A stretch of 64,000 nt of DNA from Begonia masoniana (GCA_022432975.1 CM039512.1:33787730-33851729), one strand, 5' to 3'. Positions 10,863-24,360 are shown, numbered from the stretch's first letter. The notes: generated by a model not told the origin, from the sequence alone. Numbers and translations are program-made.

Positions 10863-12041
10863 AGAAAATCACTAATAGAAGACAAAAAGGAAAAACCCGA
10901 GAGCTCAACACTCTGGCCATGGAGGTCAACCTAAGCCACTTTCTCTCCTTGAAAGTTTGAAGAATGATGTAGTCCAAGAAGCACCAATAGAAGCCAAGAA
11001 TTTGTTCCATAGAGCTTCTAGCATGGATCCCTCAAGTCCAAGAATCAAGTCATTCAATCCAACAATTAGCAAGGGGGAAGCACGTGGCCGATTCTAGAAG
11101 GGTCTTTTATTTTCAACTTATGTTTGTATCTTTTTGAATCCTTTGTTGAACCTTATATTATTTAGTGTGTAGTATTGATGGTGGGGACCATATAGTTAGA
11201 AGGAGAGAGCCACGTGGCAAGAGGAAACCATAAAGTGCTTGGTTTCCTCATTTGGCTGAGCATTCCTTTTCTTCCTTTGAATTTTTACTTATTTTGTAAG
11301 AGTTACCTAAATTCTTTGAGGCATTATTTATACCTTCCTTAAGACTTGTAATCTAAAGCACATTTTAGAATAGAAAACCAGAAGTTCATCTTTGAAAATC
11401 TTGAGCTTCCAAGCTTCACGTGGCCGCATCTCTTTGGTGAGTAATATCTGACTGAGTGTGTGTTTATTTTTGTTTCCATCTTTGTGAGTGTAGTTGAATC
11501 CATTGTATTGCATCTCTTTTCTACCTCTTCCCCAAAGGTAGAACATGTAGCAATGGTGTATCGAGCTTTCACCATAACAAGTTGGAGTGTTCAACCTCAA
11601 GAGAGCAAAAACCCTGAGAAAGTGTAGTTTACCACTTTCTGAATCAACGTGCACCATTTCAGCCATATATTTTCATCCCCATTGATTCAGCTCCTCATTT
11701 TCGGACACAATCATCCTCACCATGCATCTTCAACCTGCCACAATAATCGCATCCATTGGATTTCACACAAAAGAGTTATGCCTTCCACAAGTTGACCTAT
11801 TGTTCTCAGGCAGAGCAATAATCCGAGCTCCAATGACTTCAACTCCTTCCAGCATAACTTCCGTTCCATAGCGAATTCTTTCTTGAAATTTTTAAGGCTT
11901 CCTCCCAAAATGATTATGTGAAAATTTCAGTACCAAAATCTAAGTACAACTTGAGTTGTTGTTGTTCCAAGTTGCTGTCTGTTTCTAGCAAAACAACACA
12001 AGTCCGATTTTCATGTGCTTTTAAAGTTTCCCCATTTTGAA
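10863..12041. other. Unassigned sequence left of element A
   Basis: No gene is supported. The middle (11080-11400) has LTR-like traits: two CACGTGGC motifs, a TATTTATACC box near 11328, and TTGTAATC shortly after. On the minus strand, about 11900-11640 holds a stop-broken frame that looks protein-like but that I do not recognise. The last five bases (12037-12041, TTGAA) are the left target-site duplication of element A. Confidence 0.35.
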
Positions 12042-12498
12042 TGTAACGCCCCGAGTTTTCTGAACCCGGTTCACTACTCAAAATGCTGAACCAAACTATA
12101 ACATTTTGAGAGAATTTTAAAATTTCATTCAACGATGAAAATTTGACCCTTTAAACGTTAAAACTTGCAGCGAAAAACCATTGTATAAAACAACATTTAA
12201 TAAATGATTAAAATATTAGAGACAGTTGGTTGAAAGAAGACAAAGGGAAAACAGAACAGATCTACCGCTGAATAGTTCCAGCGGTAGAAATAGAGACAAA
12301 ATAGTCTCGGCGGTAGAAACAAAAATAGAAGACATCCACCGCTAAACAGTGTCAGCAGTAGAAGCAGAAACAAAAGACATCTTCTGTTACCAACATCTAC
12401 CGCTCACGTCAGCCGAACGACACGTCGACTTCTCATATCTACCGCTCACATCCACCGGTCACAAAATGACAAAATCTACTTCTCACATCTACCGCTCA
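12042..12498 (-). mobile_element. Element A 3' LTR, first part
   Basis: It starts TGTAACGCCCCGAG and matches 29022 onward in the right LTR. It includes short dispersed motifs such as ATCTACCGCTCACATCCACC. It is cut at 12498 by element B, after the target-site copy GCTCA (12494-12498), and resumes at 22606. Confidence 0.9.
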
Positions 12499-15228
12499 TG
12501 TAACGACCCGGGGAGGATCGCCACGAAATTCATGACTTTACATAAAACTTTAACGCATATTTGAACTCTTTTCTCCTTCTTTTTTTTCTTTAATAACAGT
12601 AAACCTAACAGGCTTAAAGACTTCATCTTAATGGATGGGAAGTTAGTCCCTCGTACATGCTTCCAATCGACGTATAAGTTGCATGGGTCTGCATGCATCA
12701 ACCGATAGACATTGCGTCTTCCGGATGGCACGTGCACCCCACATGACTCATTTAAACACCTATCGGCAGATGCGAATACTCGCATCGATTGACGATCACT
12801 TGCATCTCGTGTGACCAATTAAAACATCTACCGATAGACATGTGATATTCACGTGTTCATCTAAGACATCTTCCGATAGCTTACAAGCTCTATATCATCC
12901 GATCACTAGACGACAAATCATCACTTACATCATCCGGTCACTAGACAACAAAACCATGTTTATATCATCCGGTAAAAAGACTCCTTAGATCATCCGGTGA
13001 CTTTATTACACTACATCTGCCGATCGCTAAACGACAAGATAGTACTTACATCATCCGGTGAAGAAACTTACTTCATCTTCCGGTGAAATAGGGAAACATC
13101 ATCCGGTGGACATGTGCTCCCCACGTGCATAATTAAAACATGACCCTGTCACTAAATGACAAGAAAACCCTCACATCGTCCGATGGCTAAACACTCTACA
13201 TCTGTCGATCGCTAGACGACAAAATAGCACTTTCATCATCCGATGGCTAAACACTCTACATCTGCCGATGAAGAAACAAACTACATCTTCCGGTGACGTC
13301 ATCCGGAAGACTCAATCGTTCGATTCCTATCATTTGACATCTGCCGATGACGTCAGCCGGATGAATGCCTCATCCAGCTTCTATCTTATGGCAGTAAAAC
13401 ACTATAATCATCAAACAACCTCATCCAACAGAGAATACTACGACTCACCCAAATCTTCCCCTGGGAATTATAAACCCTGATGAGTGAAAACCATATCCCA
13501 TACAAGATACACATAGCGGAAGGCTTAAGCAAAACAGACCATTCAATGATCCTTAAAATCGTTAACAGACTCTGAAGTCAAACCGTTAAAAAATCCGAAT
13601 CTCATCGTTATAAGAAAACTCTATTCTACTTGGTCATCTGTTTATCATAAACTTCTCTAACTTACTATGGGTATAACCAGGGAACTTGATCGCCTATCCG
13701 GCCTTCACTGTCACACTAAACATCCTCCAGCAACCAAGTTTAGACATCCTCATTAACCTTGAGTTCCTCACCTGAAAACTCGTCACCTACATCATAAGGT
13801 TTAAACTATAAGCCTAATGCTTAGTAAGGAATGCAACACTACATGGATGCATGAATGCATAATTTGGGAAAATCACATGCTCATAAGTCTTTTCTTGTTC
13901 ATGTATTTGCTCATAATCATCATTCATAATCATGGATCATATTCATCATTCATCATATTGATCATATTCATCATTCATAGTCATTGATCATATTCATCAT
14001 TCATAGTCATTGATCATATATCATATTCATCATTCATAGTCTTTGTTCATATTCTTTGTTTAGATTGTGTGGACCAAGAGAGGATTTGTGCCGGTAAAGG
14101 GGGTTCGACAGTGAGTTTGATCTTGTTCCCTACTGCGGGTCGTATTCATATGTCCTTCTTTGGACTGTGACATACGCTGAACCGCCCCCAACCCTCACTT
14201 AATCCACGTTGTATAAATCTTATACATATACATATATACATACATATCTTGTTCATGGAAAACATGCGTTAAAACATTTTCTTATGCTTGAGAAACATTC
14301 ATGATGCATGGACATGAGAGCTTTTAACTCATCAACTATGACAAGTATCATACCAGAGCAGACAACTTCACATTCACTAAAAGGTCATCACATGGTGTAA
14401 CTCGCAACATACATAAATCCTTCAAGTGCAGACAAGCTCATAATTATAAGGTAAACATTTGACATCTCAACCTAGTACTCCCACGATGTAGGGCTCTATT
14501 AGCCAGAAATCTTAATACATTCACTTACCTGGTCTCCTTAGCACTTTGAGCTTCTTTCTCTTCAAACTTCTTCACCTAAAACATTTACATTGCAGTAGTT
14601 AAAACAAAATCCTAACAGTTCTACTCACAAGTCATCTTAGGGTCTAATAACTAAGAGTCATTCCTGAATCCTTAGTCTAATACTCGATGTAACCTGAAAT
14701 CTCAAAACCAAAACAGACGGATTCGAGAAATAATAACTCAGGGTTGGTTGTTTTAAATGTCCAGAATCTATTCGGAATGACATTACCAATCTTGGGTTTC
14801 AAAATGTTCCTATCAATACTCGGCCATTGAAGAATCCAAAACTTCAATACAGAACTGAAAACAGAGCTAATAACCTAACAAATAGCCACATTGTCAAATG
14901 CATACCTCAGGCGCAGAGTAGTCGAGTGGTGGCGGAGTAAACCAGCCGTTGAAGAGAGTTTGCTGATAGTAGAGAGTAAGGACTTGCGAGAGAAGAAATC
15001 GCCGGAAAGGGTGGTGTCGGCTACAGTGGTTTAAATGAGGTTTAAATCTTTTCCTTTTTCTTTAAATACTGACCTCAATCCTCCATTATTACAACTTTGC
15101 CACTCAACCTAGTTTAGATCCACATGTAATTAATTATTCTTGGTATAAGTCCCAAACTGTAAAGATTAAATATTTATGACCGTTAATACAGTTAAGAAAA
15201 TCACCTGGCCGTTGACTCGGGTGTTACA
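12499..15228 (-). mobile_element. Element B 3' LTR
   Basis: It has TG...CA ends. It contains many short CATCATCCGGTGAAG-like and CATCTGCCGATG-like motifs at 12690-13350, including TGACGTCATCCGGAAG and GATGACGTCAGCCGGATG. A 26-bp TTGATCATATTCATCATTCA repeat tract lies at about 13920-14050, and a TATTTAAAG box (minus strand) near 15060. The putative leader intron is listed separately. Confidence 0.93.
13787..14575 (-). other. Putative leader exon and intron in the B 3' LTR
   Basis: Minus strand: acceptor TTTTAG at 14578-14576, exon 14575-14529 (47 nt) ending GACCAG, donor GTAAGTG, intron 14528-13787 ending GATGTAG. Stem GGCT-CTATT-AGCC at 14492-14504; stem TAAGC/GCTTA at 13809-13823. Both stems keep pairing although the sequences differ from those in LTR1 and C. 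Confidence 0.55.
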
Positions 15229-15262
15229 TCCACCCCTCCTTAAACAAAATTTTCGTCCCCGA
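15229..15262 (-). other. Polypurine tract of element B
   Basis: Plus-strand image TCCACCCCTCCTTAAACAAA; on the minus strand this is a purine-rich run ending at the LTR edge 15228. It marks the site where plus-strand DNA synthesis starts in reverse transcription. Confidence 0.75.
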
Positions 15263-15269
15263 AAATTGA

Positions 15270-18200
15270 TCAAACAAACAACTCTAGATACTTGTCTAAC
15301 ATGTCCTGTCGTCGCTCCCACGTGGCTTCTTCTATGCCATGATGCTTCCATAAAACTTTGACCAATGGAATCTCTTTGTTCCTCAGAGTCTTAACTGCGG
15401 ATTCCAATATCTGCACTAGCTTCTCTTCATATGTTAGTGTCGGCTCAATCTCAAAATCCACTGGTTTAACAACTTGTGTAGGGTCCCGTATGCATTTCCT
15501 TAACATTGACACATGGAAAACATTATGAACTTTATCTAATGATGGAGGCAACTGCAGTCTGTAAGCTGTACTACCAATTCTAGCCAAAACAGGGAATGGT
15601 CCAATAAATCATGGATTAAGCTTTCCCTTCCTGCCAAATCTTAGTACTCCTTTAAATGGTGAAACCTTCAGGAAAACTTCATTACCAACAGCAAATTCAA
15701 GATCTCTCCTCCTTTGGTCTGCATAACTTTTCTGTCGGCTTTGAGCAGTAATCATTCTCCTCTTAATAGTGGCAATCTTGTCTGACATCTGCTGCAACGT
15801 CTCGGGACCTAAGAGTTTTGCTTCACCAACCTCATCCCAATACAGAGGTGACCTACACCTCCTGCCATACAGTGCCTCATAAGGTTCCATGCCAATGGTG
15901 AACTGGTAGCTGTTGTTGTAGGAAAACTCAACCAGAGGTAAGTATCTACTCCAGGATGACTGGAAATCTAGCACACACGCCCTCAGCATGTCCTCAAGTA
16001 TCTGGATAGTCCTTTCAGATTGACCATCTGTCTATGGGTGGAAGGCAGTACTGAAGGTTAACTTTATACCTAATGCGTCTTGTAAACTTTTCAAAACCGG
16101 GAGGTGAACCTAGGGTCACGATCAGAGACAATAGATGCAGGAATTCCATGCAACCTAATAACTTCTTGTACATAAAGATCAGCAAGCTAGTCCATCGAGT
16201 AGGTTGTCCTTATTGGTAAGAAATAGGCTGACTTTGTCAATCTATCAATCACAACCCAAATACTATCATGTCCTTTAATTGTCTTAGGTAATCCTACAAC
16301 GAAATCCATAGCTATGTGTTCCCACTTCCACTCGGGAATAGGTAAAGGCTGAAGGGTACCTCCTGGATGTTGGTGCTCAGCTTTAACTTGTTGGCAAATC
16401 AAACACGATTCTACATACTTAGCAACGTCTCTCTTTAAGTTTGGCCACCAATAGAGTAACTTTAGGTCTCGGTACATCTTGGTGCTTCCAAGATGCACAG
16501 AGAAGGGAGACGAGTGCGCCTCAGCCAAGATTAGCTTACGTAATTCTTCATCATTGGGGACATACCATCTATTTCTAAACTTCAGAATCCCATCCTTGGA
16601 AAGACTGAACTCGGAGGTGGTGTCCTTCACCTTGTTCATCATACCGTTATTCTCCTCAGAGTCCTTCTGTTGTGCCTCTTTGATCTTTTCTAAAACCGTT
16701 GGTTGAATGGTCAAATCGGCAAATAAGGTTGATAACTCTGGAACTATCTCCAATTCAAACCTCTAAACTTCTGTCCTCAAAGGTATAGACATAGTTGATA
16801 CAACGGGTTGCATTGTTGTTGACATCCTGCTTAATGCGTCAGCTACAGAGTTAGCCTTACCCGGGTGATACTTGATCTCAAAGTCGTAATCCTTAACAAA
16901 TTCCAACCAACGCCTCTGCCTCATGTTCAATTCCTTTTGAGTAAAGAGATACTTCAGACTTTTATGGTCAGAAAACACCTCACACTGTTGTCCATATAAG
17001 TAGTGCCTCCATATCTTCAAAGCAAAAACGACAGCGGCTAATTCTAAATCATGGGTGGGGTAGTTCTGTTCATAATTCTTTAATTGCCTAGAGGCATACG
17101 CTACAACTTTGCCTTCTTGCATCAGAACACAACCTAAACCAACTTTAGACGCATCACAGTAGACACTAAACTTTCCTTCATCGGTTGGGAGAGTCAATAC
17201 CGGGGCTGTTGTTAACTTCACCTTCAATGTCTAGAAGCTATTCTCATAAGCTTCAGTCCAAGAATATTTATTGTCCTTCTTTATAAAACTCGTCAGGGGC
17301 TTAGCTATCATAGAAAATCCTTTGATGAACTTTCTGTAATAGCCTGCCAATCCAAGGAAACTGCGGACTTCACTGGCATTCTTTGGTTATGGCCAATCCT
17401 TTACTGCCTGAATTTTGGTCGGGTCCACAGATATGCCATTAGCAGTAACTACATGGCCAAGAAAATTAACCTTGTCCAAACAAAATTCACACTTGGACAA
17501 TTTGGCATAAAGCTGGTGCTCCTTCAATGTTGTCAAAACTATTCTTAAATGCTCTGTATGGTCAGCTTCTGTCCGTGAGTATATTAGGATATCATCTATA
17601 AACACAATTACAAATTTGTCCAAATACTCCCAAAACACACGATTCATTAAGTCCATAAAGGCTGCAGGTGCATTGGTCAGCCCAAACGACATGACCAAGA
17701 ATTCGTAGTATCCATAACGGGTTTTGAAGGCTGTCTTTGGTATATATCCTTCCTTAACTTTCAGTTGGTAATAACCTGAACGTAAGTCTATTTTTGAAAA
17801 CACTTTTGCTCCTTGCAGTTGGTCAAACAAATCATCAATTCGGGGTAAGGGGTACTTATTCTTGATTGTCAACTTATTTAGCTCCCTATAGTCTATGCAC
17901 ATTCTAAGGGAACCATCCTTCTTCTTGACAAATAAGACAGGTGCACCCCAAGGGGAACTACTAGAGCGTATGAATCCTTTGTCTACTAATTCCTGTAGTT
18001 GGACATTTAACTCCTTTAACTCAACCGGTGCCATACGATAAGGGTTCTTAGATACTGGCAATGCCTCGGGATATGTATCAATTACAAACTCTATTTCTCT
18101 ATCAGGTGGTAATCCTGGCAAATCATCCAAGAATGACTCAGGGAACTCCCTGACTATGGGGATATCTTGTAACTCTGTCTTATTCTTCACCCGAACATCC

Positions 18201-19690
18201 ATTATGCTAGCTAAGTAACTCTCACAACCATTTTTCAATAACCGGTAAATTTCTAGCGAGGATATAATCAGTATTTTGCTTATCTTAGGAATAGCTTGGA
18301 AGGAATAATGATCACCATTTGAGGGTCGAAAATCAACCATCCCAGATCTACAACTTATGGTGGCATAATGCCTAAATAACCAATCCATTCCTAATATCAC
18401 CTCGTATCCTTTCATGTCAATTACAATCAGTTCTACATATAGTTTCTTACTTCCTAAGGACACAACATCACCTTTAACAATCTGTTCAAAATGTAAGGAC
18501 TTCCCTGATGGTAACATAACATCATATGGCCTTTCGGCTGGTAAGGGTTCTAAATTGTGTTGGCATACAAACAGAGTTGATATAAACAAGTGTGTGGCTC
18601 CTGTATCTATAAGTGTGTAAGCAGCAAAACCACATATCATAATGGTACCTGTTATCACTGTATGCTGCACGGCTTCCTCATTCTCCATCATTGCATAGAC
18701 TCTTGGTGCTACCCTTGCACGGTTCGGATCTGGTGGCATGGGGCAATCTCTGACTATATGTCCAACCCTATCACATCTGAAACAGCGGCCAGAACGCAAC
18801 TTGCATTCGCCGGGGTGGTTCTTCTGACAGGTGGGGCATAGGGGTGCCAGTGGCCTCTTCCCTTTTCCTTGGTCATCATTCTGGTTGAGGGGTCTCTTTA
18901 TTCCTTGTTGTTGTTGCTGTGGTCCCCTGTTTTGTTGCGGTTGCCAACCCTTATTCTGACGTGGTGGCGGCTGAGTGTCCTTCGTGAGTTTCCTTGACTG
19001 CTCACGCTGTGCATATGCTGTTATTTCTGCCTCTTCCAGCTCCAAGGCCTTAGCCGTCACTTCACCATAAGGTACATTGTGTATCCCAGCAGTCTTCACT
19101 TTAATGTATAGACTTGGCTTCAGTCCTTGGACAAATTGGTAAATCTTGTCCTCGTCATCCTCAATCATACGGGGAGAAAACCGTGATAAAGCATCAAATT
19201 TGCATATGTAATCCGTCACAGAGCCAGTTTGTCGCAGATTCATGCACTCCTTCTTCTTGTTGGCCCGAACAGTCCTATTGAAGTACTTGTCAAAGAAAGC
19301 AGTCTTGAACATTTCCCTGGTCATAGCTTCGGCACTAGCGGTGTTCTGGATTGAGTCCCATCAATGCCTTGCACTTAACTCCAAATGAAAGACAGCATAG
19401 GTGACCTTATCTCCCTCATCAACCTTTGCATACTTAAACATGTCTTCTATCTTTCGAATCCACTCCTCAGCATAGATAGGATCTGAAACATGTCCATTAA
19501 ACACCGGGGGTCGAAGCCGGTGGAAACGCTCACCCCCATGATCATGAGTTACATTAGTACTGGAGTTGCCTTGTTCCTCCCTAGCAGTCATCAGTCGTTC
19601 TATCTGGTGAGATTGGCGCATGACCAACTCTGTCAACTGAGCAATAGCATTGCTATCCTCATTGGTTTCTCTCTGCTGACCTCTAACCAT
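15270..19690 (-). pseudogene. Element B gag-pol polyprotein, decayed
   Basis: Minus-strand Ty3/gypsy polyprotein of about 1470 codons, the usual length. In order: Gag from ATG 19690 (MVRGQQRETNED); zinc knuckle [14 protein letters not shown] near 18740-18785; protease [10 protein letters not shown] near 18600-18620; reverse transcriptase with the FIDD catalytic motif near 17590-17610; RNase H ([10 protein letters not shown], near 17160-17190); integrase zinc-binding HHCC (CLICQQVKAEH, near 16380-16410) and first catalytic Asp (AMDFVVGL, near 16300); and a C-terminal chromodomain-like stretch ending LVKVLWKHHGIEEATWERRQ. Breaks: stops at 19361-19363, 17387-17389, 17231-17233, 16763-16765, 16187-16189, 16032-16034 and 15609-15611, plus a one-base deletion near 16096. 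Most stops fit single transitions from conserved Trp, Gln or Arg codons. The long gag-protease-RT stretch (19324-17387) is uninterrupted, which fits a fairly recent insertion. Confidence 0.92.
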
Positions 19691-19837
19691 TTTGGGATTC
19701 CTAGACAAATCATTACAGATATATCTTAACTTAATGACATATATTGAAATCATAAATACTTACAGTTGTTGGAGTGTGCTCATGTGACAGTCAGTGCTGG
19801 AAGGCAGTCTGCAGAATCGGTTTTAGAACCCGGTTTT

Positions 19838-19849
19838 GCTTTGATACCA
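19838..19849 (-). other. Primer binding site of element B (tRNA-iMet)
   Basis: Minus strand reads TGGTATCAAAGC, one transition away from the usual TGGTATCAGAGC. It lies four bases from the 5' LTR edge (19854). Confidence 0.8.
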
Positions 19850-19853
19850 TAAT

Positions 19854-22605
19854 TGTAACGACCCGGGGAGGATCGCCACGAAATTCATGACTTTACATAA
19901 AACTTTAACGCATATTTGAACTCTTTTCTCCTTCTTTTTTTTTTCTTTAATAACAGTAAACCTAACAGGCTTAAAGACTTCATCTTAATGGATGGGAAGC
20001 TAGTCCCTCGTACATGCTTCCAATCGACGTACAAGTTGCATGGGTCTGCATGCATCAACCGATAGACATTGCGTCTTTCGGATGGCACGTGCACCCCACA
20101 TGACTCATTTAAACACCTATCGGCAGATGCGAATACTCGCATCGACCGACGATCACGTGCATCTCGTGTGACCAATTAAAACATCTACCGATAGACATGT
20201 GATATTCACGTGTTCATCTAAGACATCTTCCGATAGCTTACAAGCTCTATATCATCCGATCACTAGACGACAAATCATCACTTACATCATCCGGTCACTA
20301 GACAACAAAACCATGTTTATATCATCCGGTAAAAAGACTCCTTAGATCATCCGGTGACTTTATTACACTACATCTGCCGATCGCTAAACGACAAGATAGT
20401 ACTTACATCATCCGGTGAAGAAACTTACTTCATCTTCCGGTGAAATAGGGAAACATCATCCGGTGGACATGTGCTCCCCACGTGCATAATTAAAACATGA
20501 CCCTGTCACTAAATGACAAGAAAACCCTCACATCGTCCGATGGCTAAACACTCTACATCTGTCGATCGCTAGACGACAAAATAGCACTTTCATCATCCGA
20601 TGGCTAAACACTCTACATCTGCCGATGAAGAAACAAACTACATCTTCCGGTGACGTCATCCGGAAGACTCAATCGTTCGATTCCTATCATTTGACATCTG
20701 CCGATGACGTCAGCCGGATGAATGCCTCATCCAGCTTCTATCTTATGGCAGTAAAACACTATAATCATCAAACAACCTCATCCAACAGAGAATACTACGA
20801 CTCACCCAAATCTTCCCCTGGGAATTATAAACCCTGATGAGTGAAAACCATATCCCATACAAGATACACATAGCGGAAGGCTTAAGCAAAACAGACCATT
20901 CAATGATCCTTAAAATCGTTAACAGACTCTGAAGTCAAACCGTTAAAAAATCCGAATCTCATCGTTATAAGAAAACTCTATTCTACTTGGTCATCTGTTT
21001 ATCATAAACTTCTCTGACTTACTATGGGTATAACCAGGGAACTTGATCACCTATCCGGCCTTCACTGTCACACTAAACATCCTCCAACAACCAAGTTTAG
21101 ACATCCTCATTAACCTTGAGTTCCTCACCTGAAAACTCGTCACCTACATCATAAGGTTTAAACTATAAGCCTAATGCTTAGTAAGGAATACAACACTACA
21201 TGGATGCATGAATGCATAATTTGGGAAAATCACATGCTCATAAGTCTTTTCTTGTTCATGTCTTTGCTCATAATCATCATTCATAATCATGGATCATATT
21301 CATCATTCATCATCATTGATCATATTCATCATTCATAGTCATTGATCATATTCATCATTCATAGTCATTGATCATATTCATCATTCACAATCATTGATCA
21401 TATTCATCATTCATAGTCTTTGTTCATATTCTTTGTTTAGGTTGTGTGGACCAAGAGAGGATTTGTGCCGGTAAAGGGGGTTCGACAGTGAGTTTGATCT
21501 TGTTCCCTACTGCGGGTCGTATTCATATGTCCTTCTTTGGACTGTGACATACGCCGAACCGCCCCCAACCCTCACTTAATCCACGTTGTATAAATCTTAT
21601 ACATATACATATATACATACATATCTTGTTCATGGAAAACATGCGTTAAAACATTTTCTTATGCTTGAGAAACATTCATGATGCATGAACATGAGAGCTT
21701 TTAACTCATCAACTATGACAAGGATCATACCAGAGCAGACAACTTCACATTCACTAAAAGGTCATCACATGGTGTAACTCGCAACATACATAAATCCTTC
21801 AAGTGCAGACAAGCTCATAATTATAAGGTAAACATTTGACATCTCAACCTAGTACTCCCACGATGTAGGGCTCTATTAGCCAGAAATCTTAATACATTCA
21901 CTTACCTGGTCTCCTTAGCACTTTGAGCTTCTTTCTCTTCAAACTTCTTCACCTAAAACATTTACATTGCAGTAGTTAAAACAAAATCCTAACAGTTCTA
22001 CTCACAAGTCATCCTAGGGTCTAATAACTAAGAGTCATTCCCGAATCCTTAGTCTAATTCTCGATGTAACCTGAAATCTCAAAACCAAAACAGACGGATT
22101 CGAGAAATAATAACTCATGGTTGGTTGTTTTAAATGTCCAGAATCTATTCGGAATGACATTACCAATCTTGGGTTTCAAAATGTTCCTATCAATACTCGG
22201 CCATTGAAGAATCTAAAACTTCAATACAGAGCTGAAAACAGAGCTAATAAACTAACAAATAGCCACATTGTCAAATGCATACCTCAGGCGCAGAGTAGTC
22301 GAGTGGTGGCGGAGTGAACCGGCCGTCGAGGAGAGTTTGCTGATCGTAGAGAGTAAGGACTTGCGAGAGAAGAAATCGCCGGAAAGGGTGGTGTCGGCTA
22401 CAGTGGTTTAAATGAGGTTTAAATCTTTTCCTTTTTCTTTAAATACTGACCTCAATCCTCCATTATTACAACTTTGCCACTCAACCTATTTTAGATCCAC
22501 ATGTAATTAATTATTCTTGGTATAAGTCCCAAACAGTAAAGATTAAATATTTATGGCCGTTAATACAGTTAAGAAAATCACCTGGCCGTTGACTCGGGTG
22601 TTACA
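19854..22605 (-). mobile_element. Element B 5' LTR
   Basis: Near-identical to 12499-15228, including the CATCATCCGGTG motif field (20050-20720) and a TATTTAAAG box (minus) near 22440. It is 22 bp longer, partly because its TTGATCATATTCATCATTCA tract (about 21275-21420) holds roughly one more repeat unit than the other LTR. Confidence 0.93.
21144..21952 (-). other. Putative leader exon and intron in the B 5' LTR
   Basis: Minus strand exon 21952-21906 (47 nt), donor GTAAGTG, intron 21905-21144. Stems GGCT-CTATT-AGCC at 21869-21881 and TAAGC/GCTTA at 21166-21180, both unchanged relative to the other B LTR. Confidence 0.55.
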
Positions 22606-24360
22606 GCTCACATCCACTGGTCATAAAACGACAAAATCTACTACTCACATCTATTGCTCACATCCACCGGTCACAAAACGACAAAATCTACTACTCATAT
22701 TTACCGCTCACAATAACACTCGACTCTATCACCCAATATCTACCGGTGAACAGCACACTCAACATCCACCGATAGACAACATCCACCGATGAACAGCAAC
22801 ACTCAACATCCACCGATAGACAACATCTACCGATAGACAAAAAATTCTAAACAAAGAACAACTCCGACTGCTAGAAGAACTTGTAATTTACTGAAATCAC
22901 TCAAAACAACCTGACCCTATGAAACTTTTGAAATCCAGTAAGAATCACAATTAAAACCAACGACGTATCATTATCCGAGAAATCTCGCAATTGTATCAGA
23001 AATACTAAAAACTATCACAATCATTAAAATTCACAGCTTAGTTAAACTGAACGGTTGTTCACTAAACTTTCCAAGAAAATCCAAAATAGCAAACTATAAC
23101 TAAACCAAATCATGTTTCATAATCAGGAAAAAAACCTCAAAACATTATAAACCTTAAACTACTGTTGTCTTCAAGATCCTCAGCACACTTCAACAAATCA
23201 CTTGACCATTAAGACTTCATATACTGTCAATAGTTAAACTGCCTCATCAGAGAACCAAACCGTGGCATAGATGTGCTTCATCAACTTCACCTATTCTTCA
23301 ATACACACGGAGAATTCACCTGTTGCAACCTCAGCACCTACATCACAAAACTCATCTATTATCCTAATGCTAAATAAGTAAAACAATAACAAAATGATAA
23401 GCTGAAACATAAATCCTAGTCATGCAGTTTCTACTTTCACATCTCAGTTGCATTCACATTCTTTCTCTGATCTGATCCCTCGGTTCCATTGGGAGTTGGA
23501 TCAATTTTCCCAAAGTCATACATTCTCTTCATCGATTAAGGGGCGGATTAGTTTCCTTAACAGCTGATCTGATCCTATATTCCATTGGGAAGCAGATCAA
23601 TTTCCCAAAGTCATACATCCTCTTCATCGATTAAAGGGCGGATTAGTTCCCTTAACAGTTAGTCTATTACAATCTATTCATGCCTTACTATGTGTCATTA
23701 CATGTAAATTCATTTTCGTGTCCTTTCCAAAAACATGATACATGACATACAGAAAACATTCAAACAAGCATAAACCTACTGTTTTGTGATGTAGGCCCGA
23801 AAGCACACACATACTCCACTTACCCGATTTTCTGGAAAAGCTTGGTTGCAAACTACTTCGGGTTTTGCTCAAACCTATAGCCGTAGACAAAGTATTGGTT
23901 AAGTTTCATTCTAAATTATCCACAAATCTACCAGAACTCATAAGGAAACTAGTTTGGGAGCTCAGATCATCAAGCATTCTTGATTTGCCCTAAACCCGAA
24001 CTAACTCTCACTTACAGCAATCTCAAAACTCACATTTAAAATTCCCTCTAACATCGATAGTTACAATATAGCAGGAAATCGAAGTAAAACTCACCTAGCT
24101 TGGAGAAAATGGGAGAGAAAATCGCCGAGAGAAACTCTTCTTAGCTGAGCTGAATATCGAGAAAGGAAAATGAGAAACAGTGGCGGCTAAACCTTCATTA
24201 AACCCTACATTTATAATATTGCTTCACAATTACTCAAATGCCCTTGGCTAACTAACTTTAACCTATTTAACCAACCAATCAAATTCACTAAATTCCATAA
24301 AAATAAAAGTTACAAAACGACGTTATTAATTAAATAAGGTGGACAATACCAGTTGCTACA
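22606..24360 (-). mobile_element. Element A 3' LTR, second part
   Basis: This continues the LTR interrupted at 12498; the first five bases are the duplicated B target. It matches the right LTR of A from about 29410 to 31181. It contains TATAAATG (minus, near 24210) in the promoter region. The putative intron here (23823-23338) has a mutated exon end, CGG instead of CAG before GTAAGT. The lower stem (23359-23373) has lost one pair relative to the other A LTR. Confidence 0.9.

Larger units (their letters stand above)
12494..22610 (-). mobile_element. Element B: Ty3/gypsy (Tekay/Del-like), full length, nested in A
   Basis: LTRs 12499-15228 (2730 bp) and 19854-22605 (2752 bp) both read TGTAACGACCCGGGGAGG to GACTCGGGTGTTACA and are near-identical by eye. 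Perfect TSD GCTCA at 12494-12498 and 22606-22610. The PPT image TCCACCCCTCCTT at 15229 and the PBS image at 19838-19849 set the minus orientation. Internal polyprotein is decayed by point stops and one frameshift. Since B sits inside the A LTR, B is the younger insertion. Confidence 0.95.

Noticed and set aside
13268..13480. 70-codon open frame present twice (also 20625-20837)
   Set aside because: It is duplicated only because it lies in both B LTRs; composition follows the LTR repeats and no domain is visible.
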